The notes below the pieces were generated by a model, which worked only from the letters and a program-made list of their open reading frames with translations, did not search any database and was not told where the DNA came from. Shown here piece by piece: positions 7,024 through 16,600 of a stretch of DNA of 64,000 bases. The translations under genes and the position numbers were made by a program. How positions within the stretch are numbered: the first letter of the stretch is position 1; every line of letters begins with the position of its first letter. Source of the stretch: Variovorax sp. PAMC26660 (GTDB lineage: Bacteria; Pseudomonadota; Gammaproteobacteria; Burkholderiales; Burkholderiaceae_C); NCBI RefSeq assembly GCF_014302995.1, contig NZ_CP060295.1:7183501-7247500 (forward strand), written 5' to 3'.

Positions 7024-9294
7024 ATGAGCGTTCGAAACCTTGGCGTCGCCAGCCTGCTCGGGCTGGCGTGCATCTCTTTCTCCCCCGCCGCAGAAAAACC
7101 CCCGACCGATTCGCCCGATGCAGCCGCTGCGCGCATCGAGGCGCTGATCGCGCGCATGACGCCGCAGGAAAAAGCCGGCCAGCTGAGCCTGTACGGCCCG
7201 GCCGACATCAACATTCCCAACAACCCGCAGGCCGCCTGGCGCAACGGGCAGCAGGAGACCGAAGACGTGCGCGCAGGCCGGCTCACCGGCCTCTTCAACA
7301 ACGCGGGGCTCGCCGGCAAGCTGCGGCTGCAGCAGATCGCGGTGCGCGAATCGCGGCTGGGCATTCCGCTCATCTTCGGTGCCGACGTGATCCACGGCTT
7401 TCGCACCATCTTCCCGATGCCGCTGGCCGAGGTCTCGAGCTGGGAGCCAGCGCTGGCCGAGCGCACCGCGCGCGCGGCGGCGGTCGAGGCCACCGCAGAC
7501 GGCTTTCGCTGGACCTTCGCGCCCATGGTCGACATTGCACGCGACGCGCGCTGGGGCCGCGGCCTCGAAGGCGTGGGCGAAGACGTGTACCTCGCGCGCC
7601 AGTTCTCGGCCGCGCGCGTGCGCGGCTTCCAGGGCAGCAACCTGTCGAACGCCGATTCGATGCTCGCCACGCCCAAGCACTTCGCGGCCTACGGCGCAGC
7701 CGAAGGCGGGCTCGACTACAACACCAGCGAGATCTCGGAGCGCACGCTGCGCGAGGTCTACCTGCCGCCGTTTCGCGCGGCCATCGACGCCGGTGCGCTG
7801 TCGGTCATGAGCGCGTTCAACGAGATCGGCGGCGTGCCCTCGACCGCCAACCCCGCGCTGCTGACCGGCGTGCTGCGCGACGAATGGAAGTTCAAGGGCT
7901 TCGTGGTGTCCGACTACACGGCCGACGAAGAACTGGTCGAGCACGGCTATGCCGCCAATCCGCGCGAGGCCGCCAAGCAGGCCTTCATGGCCGGCACCGA
8001 CGTCAGCATGCAAAGCGGCCTGTACATGCGCTACCTGCCCGACCTCGTGGCCACGGGCGAAGTGCCGATGGCACGGCTCGACGAAGCGGTGCGCCGCGTG
8101 CTGTGGGTCAAGCAAAAGCTCGGCCTCTTCGACGATCCGTTGCGTGGCCTTGACGGCCCGCCCGCAGCGGCCCGCGTCGAGAACCCCGAGTTCATCGCAC
8201 TGGCCCGCGACAGCGCCCGCCACTCCATCGTGATGCTGAAGAACGAGCGCTTGCTGCTGCCCTTGCCCAAGGCCGGCACGAAGATCGCGCTGATCGGCCC
8301 CTTCGCCGAAGGCACCACTGAACTGCTCGGCGCCTGGAGCCTGTTCCCGGGCCAGACGGCGCCGGTGGGCATCGACCAGGGGCTGCGCGCCGCACTGGGC
8401 ACCAACTCGTCGCTGACCATCGTGCGCGGCTCGAACGTCGAGTCGCCGCTGCCCGACGGCATCGACGCTGCCGTGGCCGCCGCGCGCAACGCCGACGTGG
8501 TGGTGCTGGCCATCGGCGAGAGCGAGAAGATGTCGGGCGAAGCACGCTCACGCAGCGACATCGGCATGCCGCAGGCGCAACAGGACTTGGCCGAAGCCGT
8601 GGCCGCCACCGGCAAGCCCGTGGTCGTGCTGCTGAGCAACGGCCGCGCGATGGCGCTCAAGGGTGCGGTGCGCAATGCACGCGCCATCCTCGTCACATGG
8701 TTCCTCGGCGTGCAGACCGGCAACGCCATTGCCGACGTGGTGTTCGGCGACTTCAATCCTTCAGGCCGCCTGCCCGTGAGCTTTCCGCAGACGGCGGGCC
8801 AGGTGCCCTACTACTACGGCCACAAGCGCACTGGACGGCCTACGCCCGAAGGCGCACCAGCCACCTACTTCAAGACGCGCTACCTGGATGCGACGAACGA
8901 GGCGCTCTACCCCTTCGGCTTCGGCATCGGCTATGCACCGGTGCGCTACGACAGCGTCGATTTGAGCCAGGAGCGGATGACGATGTCGGACACGCTGCGC
9001 GTGCGCGCCACCGTCACCAACACGGGCCAGCGCGAGGCAGAGGAAGTGGTGCAGCTCTACACCGCCGAGCGCGCGGCCAGCGTGACGCGGCCGGTGCGCG
9101 AACTCAAGAACTTCCAGAAAGTGCGCATCGCACCGGGCGCGTCGAGCGTCGTGGAGTTCACGCTCACGGCCGATGACCTGAAGTTCATCGGCCGCGACAT
9201 GAAGCCCACGGTCGAGCCGGGCGAGTTCGATCTGTGGGTGGCGCCTTCAGCGGCAAGCGGTATCCGCAAGCGCTTCGTGCTCACCCGCGATTGA
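7024..9294 (+). CDS. bglX: Secreted glycoside hydrolase family 3 beta-glucosidase (BglX-like)
   Basis: A 756-residue GH3 enzyme cleaving terminal beta-glucosyl residues, probably periplasmic. An N-terminal hydrophobic signal (MSVRNLGVASLLGLACISFS) is followed by the (beta/alpha)8 domain with KHFAAYG, then the nucleophile region GFVVSDYTADEELVEHG (Asp of SDY), the alpha/beta sandwich domain (LALIGPFAEG, VVLAIGESEKMSGE) and a C-terminal fibronectin-like domain. Length and domain order match E. coli BglX (765 residues). Start 7024 is chosen because the signal peptide begins there; 24 further codons upstream overlap the symporter gene. No other sugar-use genes lie nearby. Confidence 0.92.
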   Translation: MSVRNLGVASLLGLACISFSPAAEKPPTDSPDAAAARIEALIARMTPQEKAGQLSLYGPADINIPNNPQAAWRNGQQETEDVRAGRLTGLFNNAGLAGKLRLQQIAVRESRLGIPLIFGADVIHGFRTIFPMPLAEVSSWEPALAERTARAAAVEATADGFRWTFAPMVDIARDARWGRGLEGVGEDVYLARQFSAARVRGFQGSNLSNADSMLATPKHFAAYGAAEGGLDYNTSEISERTLREVYLPPFRAAIDAGALSVMSAFNEIGGVPSTANPALLTGVLRDEWKFKGFVVSDYTADEELVEHGYAANPREAAKQAFMAGTDVSMQSGLYMRYLPDLVATGEVPMARLDEAVRRVLWVKQKLGLFDDPLRGLDGPPAAARVENPEFIALARDSARHSIVMLKNERLLLPLPKAGTKIALIGPFAEGTTELLGAWSLFPGQTAPVGIDQGLRAALGTNSSLTIVRGSNVESPLPDGIDAAVAAARNADVVVLAIGESEKMSGEARSRSDIGMPQAQQDLAEAVAATGKPVVVLLSNGRAMALKGAVRNARAILVTWFLGVQTGNAIADVVFGDFNPSGRLPVSFPQTAGQVPYYYGHKRTGRPTPEGAPATYFKTRYLDATNEALYPFGFGIGYAPVRYDSVDLSQERMTMSDTLRVRATVTNTGQREAEEVVQLYTAERAASVTRPVRELKNFQKVRIAPGASSVVEFTLTADDLKFIGRDMKPTVEPGEFDLWVAPSAASGIRKRFVLTRD

Positions 9295-9307
9295 CGGGCC
9301 CTGCGGC

Positions 9308-9661
9308 TTACTCGCCGCTGGCGGTCGAACCGGAAGGCAGGTTCGCCGACGCCACCGGCGGTGCCACTTGCGATTCGAGCACCTCGGTCGGATGCATGGC
9401 GTTGTTGGCGCGGGTCGCCTCGGCCTGAACTTGCGCACGGTCCGCGCCCGTTGGCATCGGTGCCACCTGCGATTCGGTGACCTCGGTCGCATGCATGCCG
9501 TTGTTGGCGCGCACCGCTTCCGCCGCCACCGTGTCGCGCGACATCGTCGAGTGTGAAATCTGCGGATAGTCGGGATCGGCCTGGCCACCCGCATGCGCGA
9601 GGGAGGCCAGCACCAGCGCCGGCACGGCGGCGATGCACAGGGTCAGGGTACGAATCTTCAT
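9308..9661 (-). CDS. DUF4148 family secreted protein with an internal duplication
   Basis: A 117-residue exported protein: signal peptide MKIRTLTLCIAAVPALVLASLAHA, then a polar mature domain. DUF4148 proteins are abundant in Burkholderiales and have no established function. Residues 51-68 (RANNGMHATEVTESQVAP) recur with few changes at 84-101 (RANNAMHPTEVLESQVAP), so the mature protein is essentially a two-unit repeat. ATG 9661 is preceded by GGAG on the minus strand. It is convergent with the GH3 gene (13-base gap). A second DUF4148 gene lies 2 kb away at 11413-11763. Confidence 0.85.
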   Translation of the reverse strand: MKIRTLTLCIAAVPALVLASLAHAGGQADPDYPQISHSTMSRDTVAAEAVRANNGMHATEVTESQVAPMPTGADRAQVQAEATRANNAMHPTEVLESQVAPPVASANLPSGSTASGE

Positions 9662-9833
9662 GAGAGTCTCCTGGAGTGATGAACTTCACTCTAGGACGCC
9701 CTACTTACCAGCCTGTGAGAACTCGCTTAGCTCCGTGTGAGATGGCCCTTGTGCTTACCCGAAGCCAGTCGGCGCGCATACTGGCCCACCTTTGCTGCTT
9801 CGAGGCCTCGCATGCGAGGCCCCGCCCTCACCG

Positions 9834-10517
9834 ATGCCGGGCTACCGAATCAAGCTGGAACGCATCGCCATCGCGGGTGCGGATGACCTCGTCATCCAGT
9901 CGCTGCTGGACCGCCAGCAGTTCGCCGACCCACTGGGTGCGGCCGCCGCACAAGGCATTTCTTCGGCGGCGTGGCCCATGTTCGGGCTGCTGTGGCCGTC
10001 GGGCGCGCAACTGGCCGCGCGCATGGCGTTGCATCCGGTGGTGATCGGTGCGCGCGTGCTTGAAATTGGTTGCGGCCTCGCGCTCGCAAGCCTCGTCGGC
10101 CACCGCCGCGGCAACGACATGACCGCGAGCGACTGCCATCCGCTCACTGCCGGCTTCCTGCTGGAGAACCTTCGACTGAATGCGCTGCCGCCCATGAAGT
10201 ACCGGCGCGGCCACTGGGGCATGCAGGAAACGGACGCCGATGGCGACGTGCATGGCATGTACGACCTCGTCATCGGCAGCGACCTGCTGTACGAGCGCGA
10301 CGCGAAAGGCCTGCTCGCCGCCTTCATCGGCCGCCACACAAACCCCGCCGCCGAAGTGTGGATCGTGGACCCCGACCGGGGCAATCGCCCGGCCTTCAAT
10401 CGGCAGATGGCGGACGAGGGATTCGGCATGTGTGAGGAGCGGCTGGACCAGTTGGCGACGGCGGAGCACGTGGCTTACAGGGGGCGATTGCTGACCTACC
10501 GGCGGACCCGCGGCTGA
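9834..10517 (+). CDS. SAM-dependent methyltransferase (Methyltransf_16/ETFB-lysine type)
   Basis: A 227-residue class I methyltransferase: SAM loop LEIGCGLALASLVGHRRG, acidic strand-2 end MTASDCHPLTAGFLLENLRLN and YDLVIGSDLLYE. The pattern ASD-x-HP and GSDLLYE fits the lysine methyltransferase-like group of Methyltransf_16 rather than small-molecule enzymes; the target is unknown. ATG 9834 (MPGYRIKLERI) is preferred over one 14 codons upstream because similarity to the family begins there. The next gene starts 48 bases downstream. Confidence 0.82.
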   Translation: MPGYRIKLERIAIAGADDLVIQSLLDRQQFADPLGAAAAQGISSAAWPMFGLLWPSGAQLAARMALHPVVIGARVLEIGCGLALASLVGHRRGNDMTASDCHPLTAGFLLENLRLNALPPMKYRRGHWGMQETDADGDVHGMYDLVIGSDLLYERDAKGLLAAFIGRHTNPAAEVWIVDPDRGNRPAFNRQMADEGFGMCEERLDQLATAEHVAYRGRLLTYRRTRG

Positions 10518-10565
10518 GGCTCTATATTCGGCCGCTTCGCAATCGCAAATGGCGGCTCTGTGGTG

Positions 10566-11027
10566 ATGCCCACCGAACTCACATCTCACCTGATCAGACG
10601 CGCCCGGCCGGACGACGCCAGGCACATCGAGGCGCTGTACCGCGAGTTGATCGGCGACGCGGAAGTGCGTGTGCTGCCGGCGCGCATCGCACAGGTGGCA
10701 GATGACCCGTCCGCTGCGTTGCTCGTCCTGGAAAGCGGCGGTGTTCTGCGCGCCAGTGCGTTGGTGAATCTGTGCGCCGACGTGATGTTCGGATCGCAAC
10801 CCTTTGCCGTCGTCGAGAACATCGTTGTCGACGCAACCTGTCGTGGTCAGGGTTGGGGCACGGCGCTCTTGCGGTGGATCGAGGAGGACTGCAAGGACCG
10901 GGGTTGTTCCAAGATCATGCTGCTCAGTTCGGTCGAACGCAGCGAGGCGCATCGGTTCTTCATGCACTGCGGCTTTTCCGACTCGAAGAAAAAAGGCTTC
11001 ATCAAGTACCGGCGCGACTTTCGATGA
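10566..11027 (+). CDS. GNAT family N-acetyltransferase
   Basis: A 153-residue single-domain GNAT protein. Motif A is clear (VVENIVVDATCRGQGWGTALLRWIEE, containing the acetyl-CoA pyrophosphate loop RGQGWG), followed by the C-terminal AHRFFMHCGFSDSKKKGFIKY typical of the family. The acceptor cannot be deduced. ATG 10566 is chosen; two GTG codons immediately upstream are alternatives. A small gene follows 28 bases later on the same strand. Confidence 0.87.
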   Translation: MPTELTSHLIRRARPDDARHIEALYRELIGDAEVRVLPARIAQVADDPSAALLVLESGGVLRASALVNLCADVMFGSQPFAVVENIVVDATCRGQGWGTALLRWIEEDCKDRGCSKIMLLSSVERSEAHRFFMHCGFSDSKKKGFIKYRRDFR

Positions 11028-11055
11028 GCACGTTCACTTCACGCACCACAACCCG

Positions 11056-11337
11056 ATGAACCCACACATTCCCATCGACGCGCGCCTGCAACTCGTCTCC
11101 GACACCCATGTCGAGATCTACTGGTTTCAAGCGAACGGCTTCGTTCGCGCAATCCAGGGCAAGCCAGAGGGCCCGCAGTGCGCGCCGCTGTTTCGCTACC
11201 GGGCTCCGTCCGACGACAGCATCGAGCTGATCGGCTCCGAAGGGATCATCGGCACATGGACCGGCCTCAGGATCGAAGGCAATCTGCTCCATGCCGAACG
11301 CGCGGGCAAGGCCGTGGCTTTTCGCATCGGCGCCTGA
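11056..11337 (+). CDS. Small hypothetical protein, 93 aa
   Basis: No family is recognised. The 93-residue protein starts MNPHIPIDARLQLVSD, has no signal peptide or transmembrane segment, and contains several beta-strand-like stretches (HVEIYWFQANGFVRAI, SDDSIELIGSEGIIGTWTGL), suggesting a small beta-rich domain. Codon use matches its neighbours, which supports a real gene. It follows the GNAT gene closely and ends at the bidirectional terminator at 11353, so it is probably the last gene of a short operon. Confidence 0.6.
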   Translation: MNPHIPIDARLQLVSDTHVEIYWFQANGFVRAIQGKPEGPQCAPLFRYRAPSDDSIELIGSEGIIGTWTGLRIEGNLLHAERAGKAVAFRIGA

Positions 11338-11352
11338 TCCGCGACGCCAACG

Positions 11353-11380
11353 AAAAAACGGACCCGAAGGTCCGTTCTTC
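11353..11380. terminator. Bidirectional Rho-independent terminator
   Basis: AACGGACC-CGAA-GGTCCGTT forms a perfect 8-bp stem with a CGAA tetraloop (11357-11376). It is preceded by a run of A (T-run for minus-strand transcripts) and followed by TTCTTC. It sits between two convergent genes, the 93-aa gene and the second DUF4148 gene, and can serve both. Confidence 0.8.
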
Positions 11381-11412
11381 ATGCAGCCGACGTATCGGCT
11401 TGCTGGTTTGGC

Positions 11413-11763
11413 TTACAGGCCGGCCTGGCGCGTGAACGACACGCTGGGCTTCTTGTAGGCAGCCGGCACTTCGTCGCGGTAGAACGCGCGGCGGTCGAGG
11501 CTGGCGAGCGGATCATGGGCCTTGGCAACAGCTTCGGCTTGCACGACAGCGCGGTCGGCGGTCGAGGTGAACGGTTGTGCACCGGCAGTAGCGCCGTCAC
11601 CGTAGACATTGCCAGCGTGTGCGGCAACAACGGCTTGCGACGAGACTTCAGCGCGCGAGATCGTGGAGTTCACGGTGTGCACGCCGTCATAGGTTTCTGC
11701 ATGTGCTCCGGCAGCGGCCAGGAGCGAGAGAGCAGCAGCAGCGAGGATCTTCGAGGCATTCAT
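11413..11763 (-). CDS. DUF4148 family secreted protein
   Basis: A 116-residue exported protein with signal peptide MNASKILAAAALSLLAAAGAHA and a mature domain containing SRAEVSSQAVVAAHAGNVYGDG and DRAVVQAEAVAKAHDPLASLDRR, the alternating 'SRAEV…A / RAxVxAEA' pattern of DUF4148. Function unknown. Start ATG 11763 has a strong AAGGAG. It differs from the 9308-9661 paralogue in lacking the RANN duplication. Structured sequence with two tandem hairpins lies 130-190 bases upstream. Confidence 0.87.
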   Translation of the reverse strand: MNASKILAAAALSLLAAAGAHAETYDGVHTVNSTISRAEVSSQAVVAAHAGNVYGDGATAGAQPFTSTADRAVVQAEAVAKAHDPLASLDRRAFYRDEVPAAYKKPSVSFTRQAGL

Positions 11764-11894
11764 TTCAATCTCCTTCAGGGGTTGGTTGGTGAGATGAAGT
11801 GTGAGCCGGAAGCGCTTCAAAAACCGCCCGCAAAAGGAACCACGGCGTTCACAGGATTGAAACAATGCAGCCCTTGAAATGCAGCCGGTCAATA

Positions 11895-11956
11895 GGGGTT
11901 GCCCCAACTTTCTCCAGCGAAACAGTTGGGGACGCCCCGCCTCCAGCGAAGAGGCG
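11895..11956 (-). promoter_or_regulatory. Two tandem stem-loops sharing the same loop sequence
   Basis: First hairpin: GGGG (11895-11898) and CCCCAACT (11902-11909) pair with AGTTGGGG (11924-11931) and CCCC (11935-11938). Second: CGCCTC (11938-11943) pairs with GAGGCG (11951-11956). Both loops contain CTCCAGCGAA, read on the minus strand as TTCGCTGGAG, i.e. an exposed GGA. The pair lies after the NodT gene and before the DUF4148 gene on the minus strand. It could end the efflux transcript (though no T-run follows) or form a leader bound by an RsmA/CsrA-type protein. Both roles are inferences. Confidence 0.45.
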
Positions 11957-12011
11957 TTGCAACGAATACAAACATCTCCACCAACAATGAAACAACTCGG
12001 GCTGCAGGCTG

Positions 12012-13565
12012 CTATTGGGCCGAGGCTGCGGTCGCCTCGCGGTTCCACCAGCCACCGCCCAGCGCCTGGAACAACGCTGCGGTGTCCCCCAGCCGCATAG
12101 CCTGCGCCTGGGCCAGTGCCAGCGTGGCCTGGTGATGCGCCTGCTCTGCCGTCAGCAACGCCAGCCGGTCCACATAGCCGCGGCCCAGTTGCCGGCGGAT
12201 CAGGTCCATCGACGTCTTTGTCGTGCGCTCCAGCTCGACCGTCGCGCGCAGCGCCCTTGCATCCGCATGGATGGCCTGCAAGGTGTCCGCCACGTTCTGG
12301 AAAGCGGTGATGACCGTCGCGCGGTACTGCGCGTCAGCCTGGCGCAGTTCCTCTTCAGCCGCGCGCTGGCGATGCCGCAGCACACCGCCATCGAACAGCG
12401 GTTGCGCGACGTTGGCGGCAAGGCTGAAGAAGCGGCCCGAATCCATGAACATCTGGCCGAAGCGGCTGGCGGCACCACCCCAGGTGGCGTCGATGGAAAA
12501 CTGCGGCAGCCGATTCGCAATGGCCACGCCGACCTGCGCGCTGGCGGCGTGCAACTGTTCTTCGGCGGCGCGCACATCGGGGCGTTGCGCCACGAGCTGC
12601 GAAGGCAGGCTCAGCGGCAGCTCACGCGGCAGCGTCAGCGAGGCGAGGTCGAAGGACTCGGGCAACTCCACGTCCTGCACCCCGCCTGTGAGCGCGCGCA
12701 GCAGATTGCGGGTCTGCTCGAACTGCTTCTCCAGCGGGGGCAACAACTGGTTGGCTTGCGCGAGTGCGTTCCCCTGCACTGCCAGATCGAGCCGCGAGGC
12801 ATAGCCGGCCTTGAGCTGACGCTGCAGCAGCGCGACCGACTGGGTGTTGATGTCGACGATCTCGCGCGTCGTCGCGATCTGCTGGCGCAGCGAGGCTTCC
12901 TGGATCGCTGCTGCCACCACGTTGGCCGCGAGCGTGAGATACGTCGCCTCCAACTGCAGTTGCTGGTAGGTCGCCTGCGCCTGCAGCGCCTCGACCTGGC
13001 GACGATTGCCGCCGAACACATCGGGCGCATAGCCCACGGTCAGTTGCGCCGTGTGAAAGTTGTAGATCACCGGTGCGTTGAAGGGCGCGCTGCCACCGTC
13101 TTTCGCGGTGGTGCTGATCACCGTTCCGTTGCCTTGCACGCCGGGCGAATTGCCGCCGAGGTTGCCCGCGATCTTGGTGCGCGCAGGCGAGTAGCTGGCC
13201 TGAACTGTTGGAAAGAAGAAGCCCTGCTGCGCGCGAACGTTCTCCTGTGCGACGCGCAACGCCGCCTGCGCGGACTCGATCGTCGGATTGGCCGCAAAGG
13301 CCTTGCGCACGACCGCATCGAGCGGCTTCGATCCGAACAGCGTCCACCAGTCGGCCTGGATGTCGCGCGTGGCGTCGAAGCGCTGCGCATCGCCTGCGGG
13401 CACGGGCGCGGCTGCCGTCGCTTCCGGCAACGGCTTCGGTGAGAAGCCACTGGACGCGGCCAGCGTCGGGCGCACATAGTCCGGCCCCACGGCGCAGCCG
13501 ACGAGCAGCATGGCGCTCGCCAGTGCCACGGTGTGCAGGAGGCCGGGCCTCGTTGTTCGGTTCAT
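12012..13565 (-). CDS. RND efflux outer-membrane lipoprotein, NodT/CusC family
   Basis: Outer-membrane channel of a tripartite efflux pump, 517 residues. The N-terminus MNRTTRPGLLHTVALASAMLLVGC is a lipoprotein signal with lipobox LVGC, followed at once by AVGPDYVRPTL, the hallmark of NodT/OprM-type factors. Two repeated helical halves follow (…LRVAQENVRAQQGFFFPTVQASYSP … LHAASAQVGVAIANRLPQFSIDA). ATG 13565 is used; ATG 13580 (MRTLP) is possible. Third gene of the minus-strand order adaptor, permease, channel, with a 43-base gap from the permease. Confidence 0.9.
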   Translation of the reverse strand: MNRTTRPGLLHTVALASAMLLVGCAVGPDYVRPTLAASSGFSPKPLPEATAAAPVPAGDAQRFDATRDIQADWWTLFGSKPLDAVVRKAFAANPTIESAQAALRVAQENVRAQQGFFFPTVQASYSPARTKIAGNLGGNSPGVQGNGTVISTTAKDGGSAPFNAPVIYNFHTAQLTVGYAPDVFGGNRRQVEALQAQATYQQLQLEATYLTLAANVVAAAIQEASLRQQIATTREIVDINTQSVALLQRQLKAGYASRLDLAVQGNALAQANQLLPPLEKQFEQTRNLLRALTGGVQDVELPESFDLASLTLPRELPLSLPSQLVAQRPDVRAAEEQLHAASAQVGVAIANRLPQFSIDATWGGAASRFGQMFMDSGRFFSLAANVAQPLFDGGVLRHRQRAAEEELRQADAQYRATVITAFQNVADTLQAIHADARALRATVELERTTKTSMDLIRRQLGRGYVDRLALLTAEQAHHQATLALAQAQAMRLGDTAALFQALGGGWWNREATAASAQ

Positions 13566-13608
13566 CGGAAGTGTTCGCATGGGTGGTATTGCTCTGCGTG
13601 CCATCGCA

Positions 13609-16600
13609 TCAATGACCGGCGGCAGGCTCGGGTGAAGGGCCGGTCGGCGCGTTCTTCTTTTCAGCCGCGTCTTCTTCCGCTTCGTCGTAGAAATTGCCGA
13701 ACATGCCGATGACCAGCGGCAGCACCAGCAGCGTGAACAGCGTGCCGCTGACGATGCCGCCAACGATCACGCAGGCAAAGGGCCGCTGCGTCTCACTGCC
13801 GATGCCGTGCGACAGGGCAGCCGGCAGCAGGCCCAGCCCGGCCATCAGCGCGGTCATGAGGATCGGGCGCAGCCGTACGGCCGCGCCTTCCACGATGGCG
13901 CGTGCCACGGCCGAACCTTCGCGCACGCGCTGCGTCACCTCCTCGACCAGGATCACGCCGTTCTGCACCGAGATGCCTGCTACCGCGATGAAGCCCACCG
14001 CCGCCGACACCGACAGATGCAGGTCGGCCAGCGCCAGCGCTGCCAGCCCGCCGACCAGCGTGAATGGAATCATCCCCAGCACCAGCCCCGCGAGCCGCAC
14101 CGAGCGGAAGGCCCAGAACAGCAGCGAGAAGATCAGTAGCGCGGTCAGCGGCACGATCACCATCAGCCGCTTGGCCGCGCGCTGCGAGTTCTCGAACTGG
14201 CCGCCCCAGGTGAGTTCGTAGCCCGGCGGCAGCTTGACCTGCTCGGCCACCACGCGCTGCGCCTCTTCGACAAAGCTGCCCTGGTCGCGGCCCAGCAGAT
14301 TGACCTTGACGATCACCATGCGCGAGCCCGCTTCGCGGAAGATGCGCGACGCGCCTTCCCGCACCTCGATGGACGCCACGTCGCCCAGCGCGATCGTGCC
14401 CGGCCCGTTGCCGCTCTGCGTGCCCGGCACCGCCAGTTGCAAACCGGCAATGGCATCGACGCTGTTGCGGTGCTTCTCGCCCACGCGCACCACCACGTCG
14501 AAGCGCTTGTCGGCATCGAAGAAGCCGGTCACCGACGTGCCCGACATCGCCTCGTTCACCAGCGTGTTGACGTCGTTGATCGCCAGGCCGTAGCGCGCAA
14601 GACGCGCCCGGTCGGGTGTGATGACAACCTCGGTCTGCCCGCCGATGCGTGTCGCGTCGACGTCGCTCGCGCCCCGAATGCCCTTGATGACCGACGCCAC
14701 CTCCGCGCCCTTGTCGTCGAGGATGTCGAGGTTGTTGCCGATGATCTTGGCAACGATCTCGCCGCGAAAGCCCGACAGCGCCTCTTCCACGTTGTCCTGG
14801 ATCACCTGCGAGAAGTTGGCGCTGATGCCCGGGATCGACTCCAGCTTGCCCGACATGTCGGCGACCAACGCTTCCTTCGAGCTGAAGCGCCACTGGCTGC
14901 GCGGCTTCAGGTCGACCAATATCTCCAGGTTGTTCGGCCCCTTCGGATCGGAGCCGTCATCGGGCCGGCCGACCTGCGCGATCACCCGTGCCACCTCGGG
15001 GTAGCCCAGCAGCTTGGCGCGCACCACATGCTCGACCTCTTTCGTGGACTCCAGCGAGGCCGAGGTGGGCAGCGTGATGGTCAGCCAGATGTTGCCTTCG
15101 TCCAGCTTCGGCAGAAACTCGCTGCCCAGTCGCGGCGCCAGCAGCAATGCCAGCACCACCGGCACCGCCGACAGCAGCAGCGTGATGCGGCCGCGCCGCA
15201 TGGTGAACATCACCAGACGGCGGTAGCGCATCTGCAGCCAGTCGAGCCAGGGCTTGTGCTTCTCGGCCAACGTGCGGCGCTGCAGGGCGTAAGACAGCAG
15301 CGTCGGCACCAGCGTGAAGGTCAGCAGCACCGCGCCCAGCAGCGCAAAGCTCAGCGTGAGCGCCACCGGCGTGAAGATCTTTCCTTCGACCCGCTGGAAA
15401 GTGAAGATCGGCACGAAGGCCAGGATGATGATGGCCTTGGAAAACAGCACCGGATGGGCCAGGTCGGACAGCGTGCGATGCAGCACGCCCATGCGCTGGT
15501 GCCGGGCCTCGGGCGATGCGATGTCGGTCGCGGCCTTGGCCGCCAGCCGCACCATCAGCGCCTCGACGATCACCACCGCGCTGTCGATGATGATGCCGAA
15601 GTCCACCGCGCCCAGCGAGATCAGGTTGGCCGACACGCCGCGCGCATTCATCAAAATGAACGCGAACAGCAGCGCCAGCGGGATCACGGTGGCCACGATC
15701 AGCGCCGCGCGCCAGCTCGACAGGAAGACGATCAGCACCGCCATCACCAGCAGCGCACCGACCACCAGGTTTTCCGCCACGGTCGACACCGTGTGCCTCA
15801 CCAGCTCGGTGCGGTCATACACCGGCACGATCCGCACGCCCGTCGGCAACCTGGCCCGCAGTTGCTCCACCCGCTCCTTGAGCTCGGCGTTGATCTTGGC
15901 GGGGTTGCCGCCCTTGGTCATCGAGACGATGCCCTCGACCACGCTGTCGCGTGCATCGACCGCCACGATGCCGAAGCGCGGGCGCTCGCCGGCGCGCACC
16001 TCGGCCACGTCGGCCACGGTGATGGCCCGGCCCTGCCGCGAGGCGATCACCACATTGCGGATGTCGGCCAGGCTCGCGAACAGGCCGGCGGAGCGCACCA
16101 CCAGCGATGCATCGCCCTGCCGCATCAAGCCACCGCCCGCGCTGCCGTTGCCATTGCCGATGGCCTGGTTGAGCTGGTCCAGCGTGACCTGGTACTTGCG
16201 CAGTGCAAGTGGATCGACCTCGACCTGGTACTCGCGGATGGCGCCGCCGAAGCTCACGACGTCGGCCACGCCCGGCGTCATGCGCAGGAAGGGGCGCACC
16301 GTCCAGTCTTGCAAGGTGCGTATCTGCGCGTCCGACAGGCCGCCGCCTTCGATGGTGTAGCGGTAGATCTCGCCCACTGCCGTGGACAGCGGCGCCAGTT
16401 GGGGCTGCACGCCGGTCGGCAGGGTCACGGTCGAGAGCTTCTCGGTGACCTGCTGGCGCGCGAAGTAGTCATCGGTGCCGTCGGCGAAAGTCAGCGTGAC
16501 GATCGACAGGCCCGTCATGGTGACGGAGCGCACGTTCGACAACTTGGGAATGCCCGACACCTCGCGCTCGATGGGCAGCGTGACGGTGCGCTCCATGTCC

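Noticed and set aside
5883..7676. A 597-codon minus-strand frame across the BASS and GH3 genes
   Set aside because: Antisense to two genes with clear motifs; composition is that of a shadow frame.
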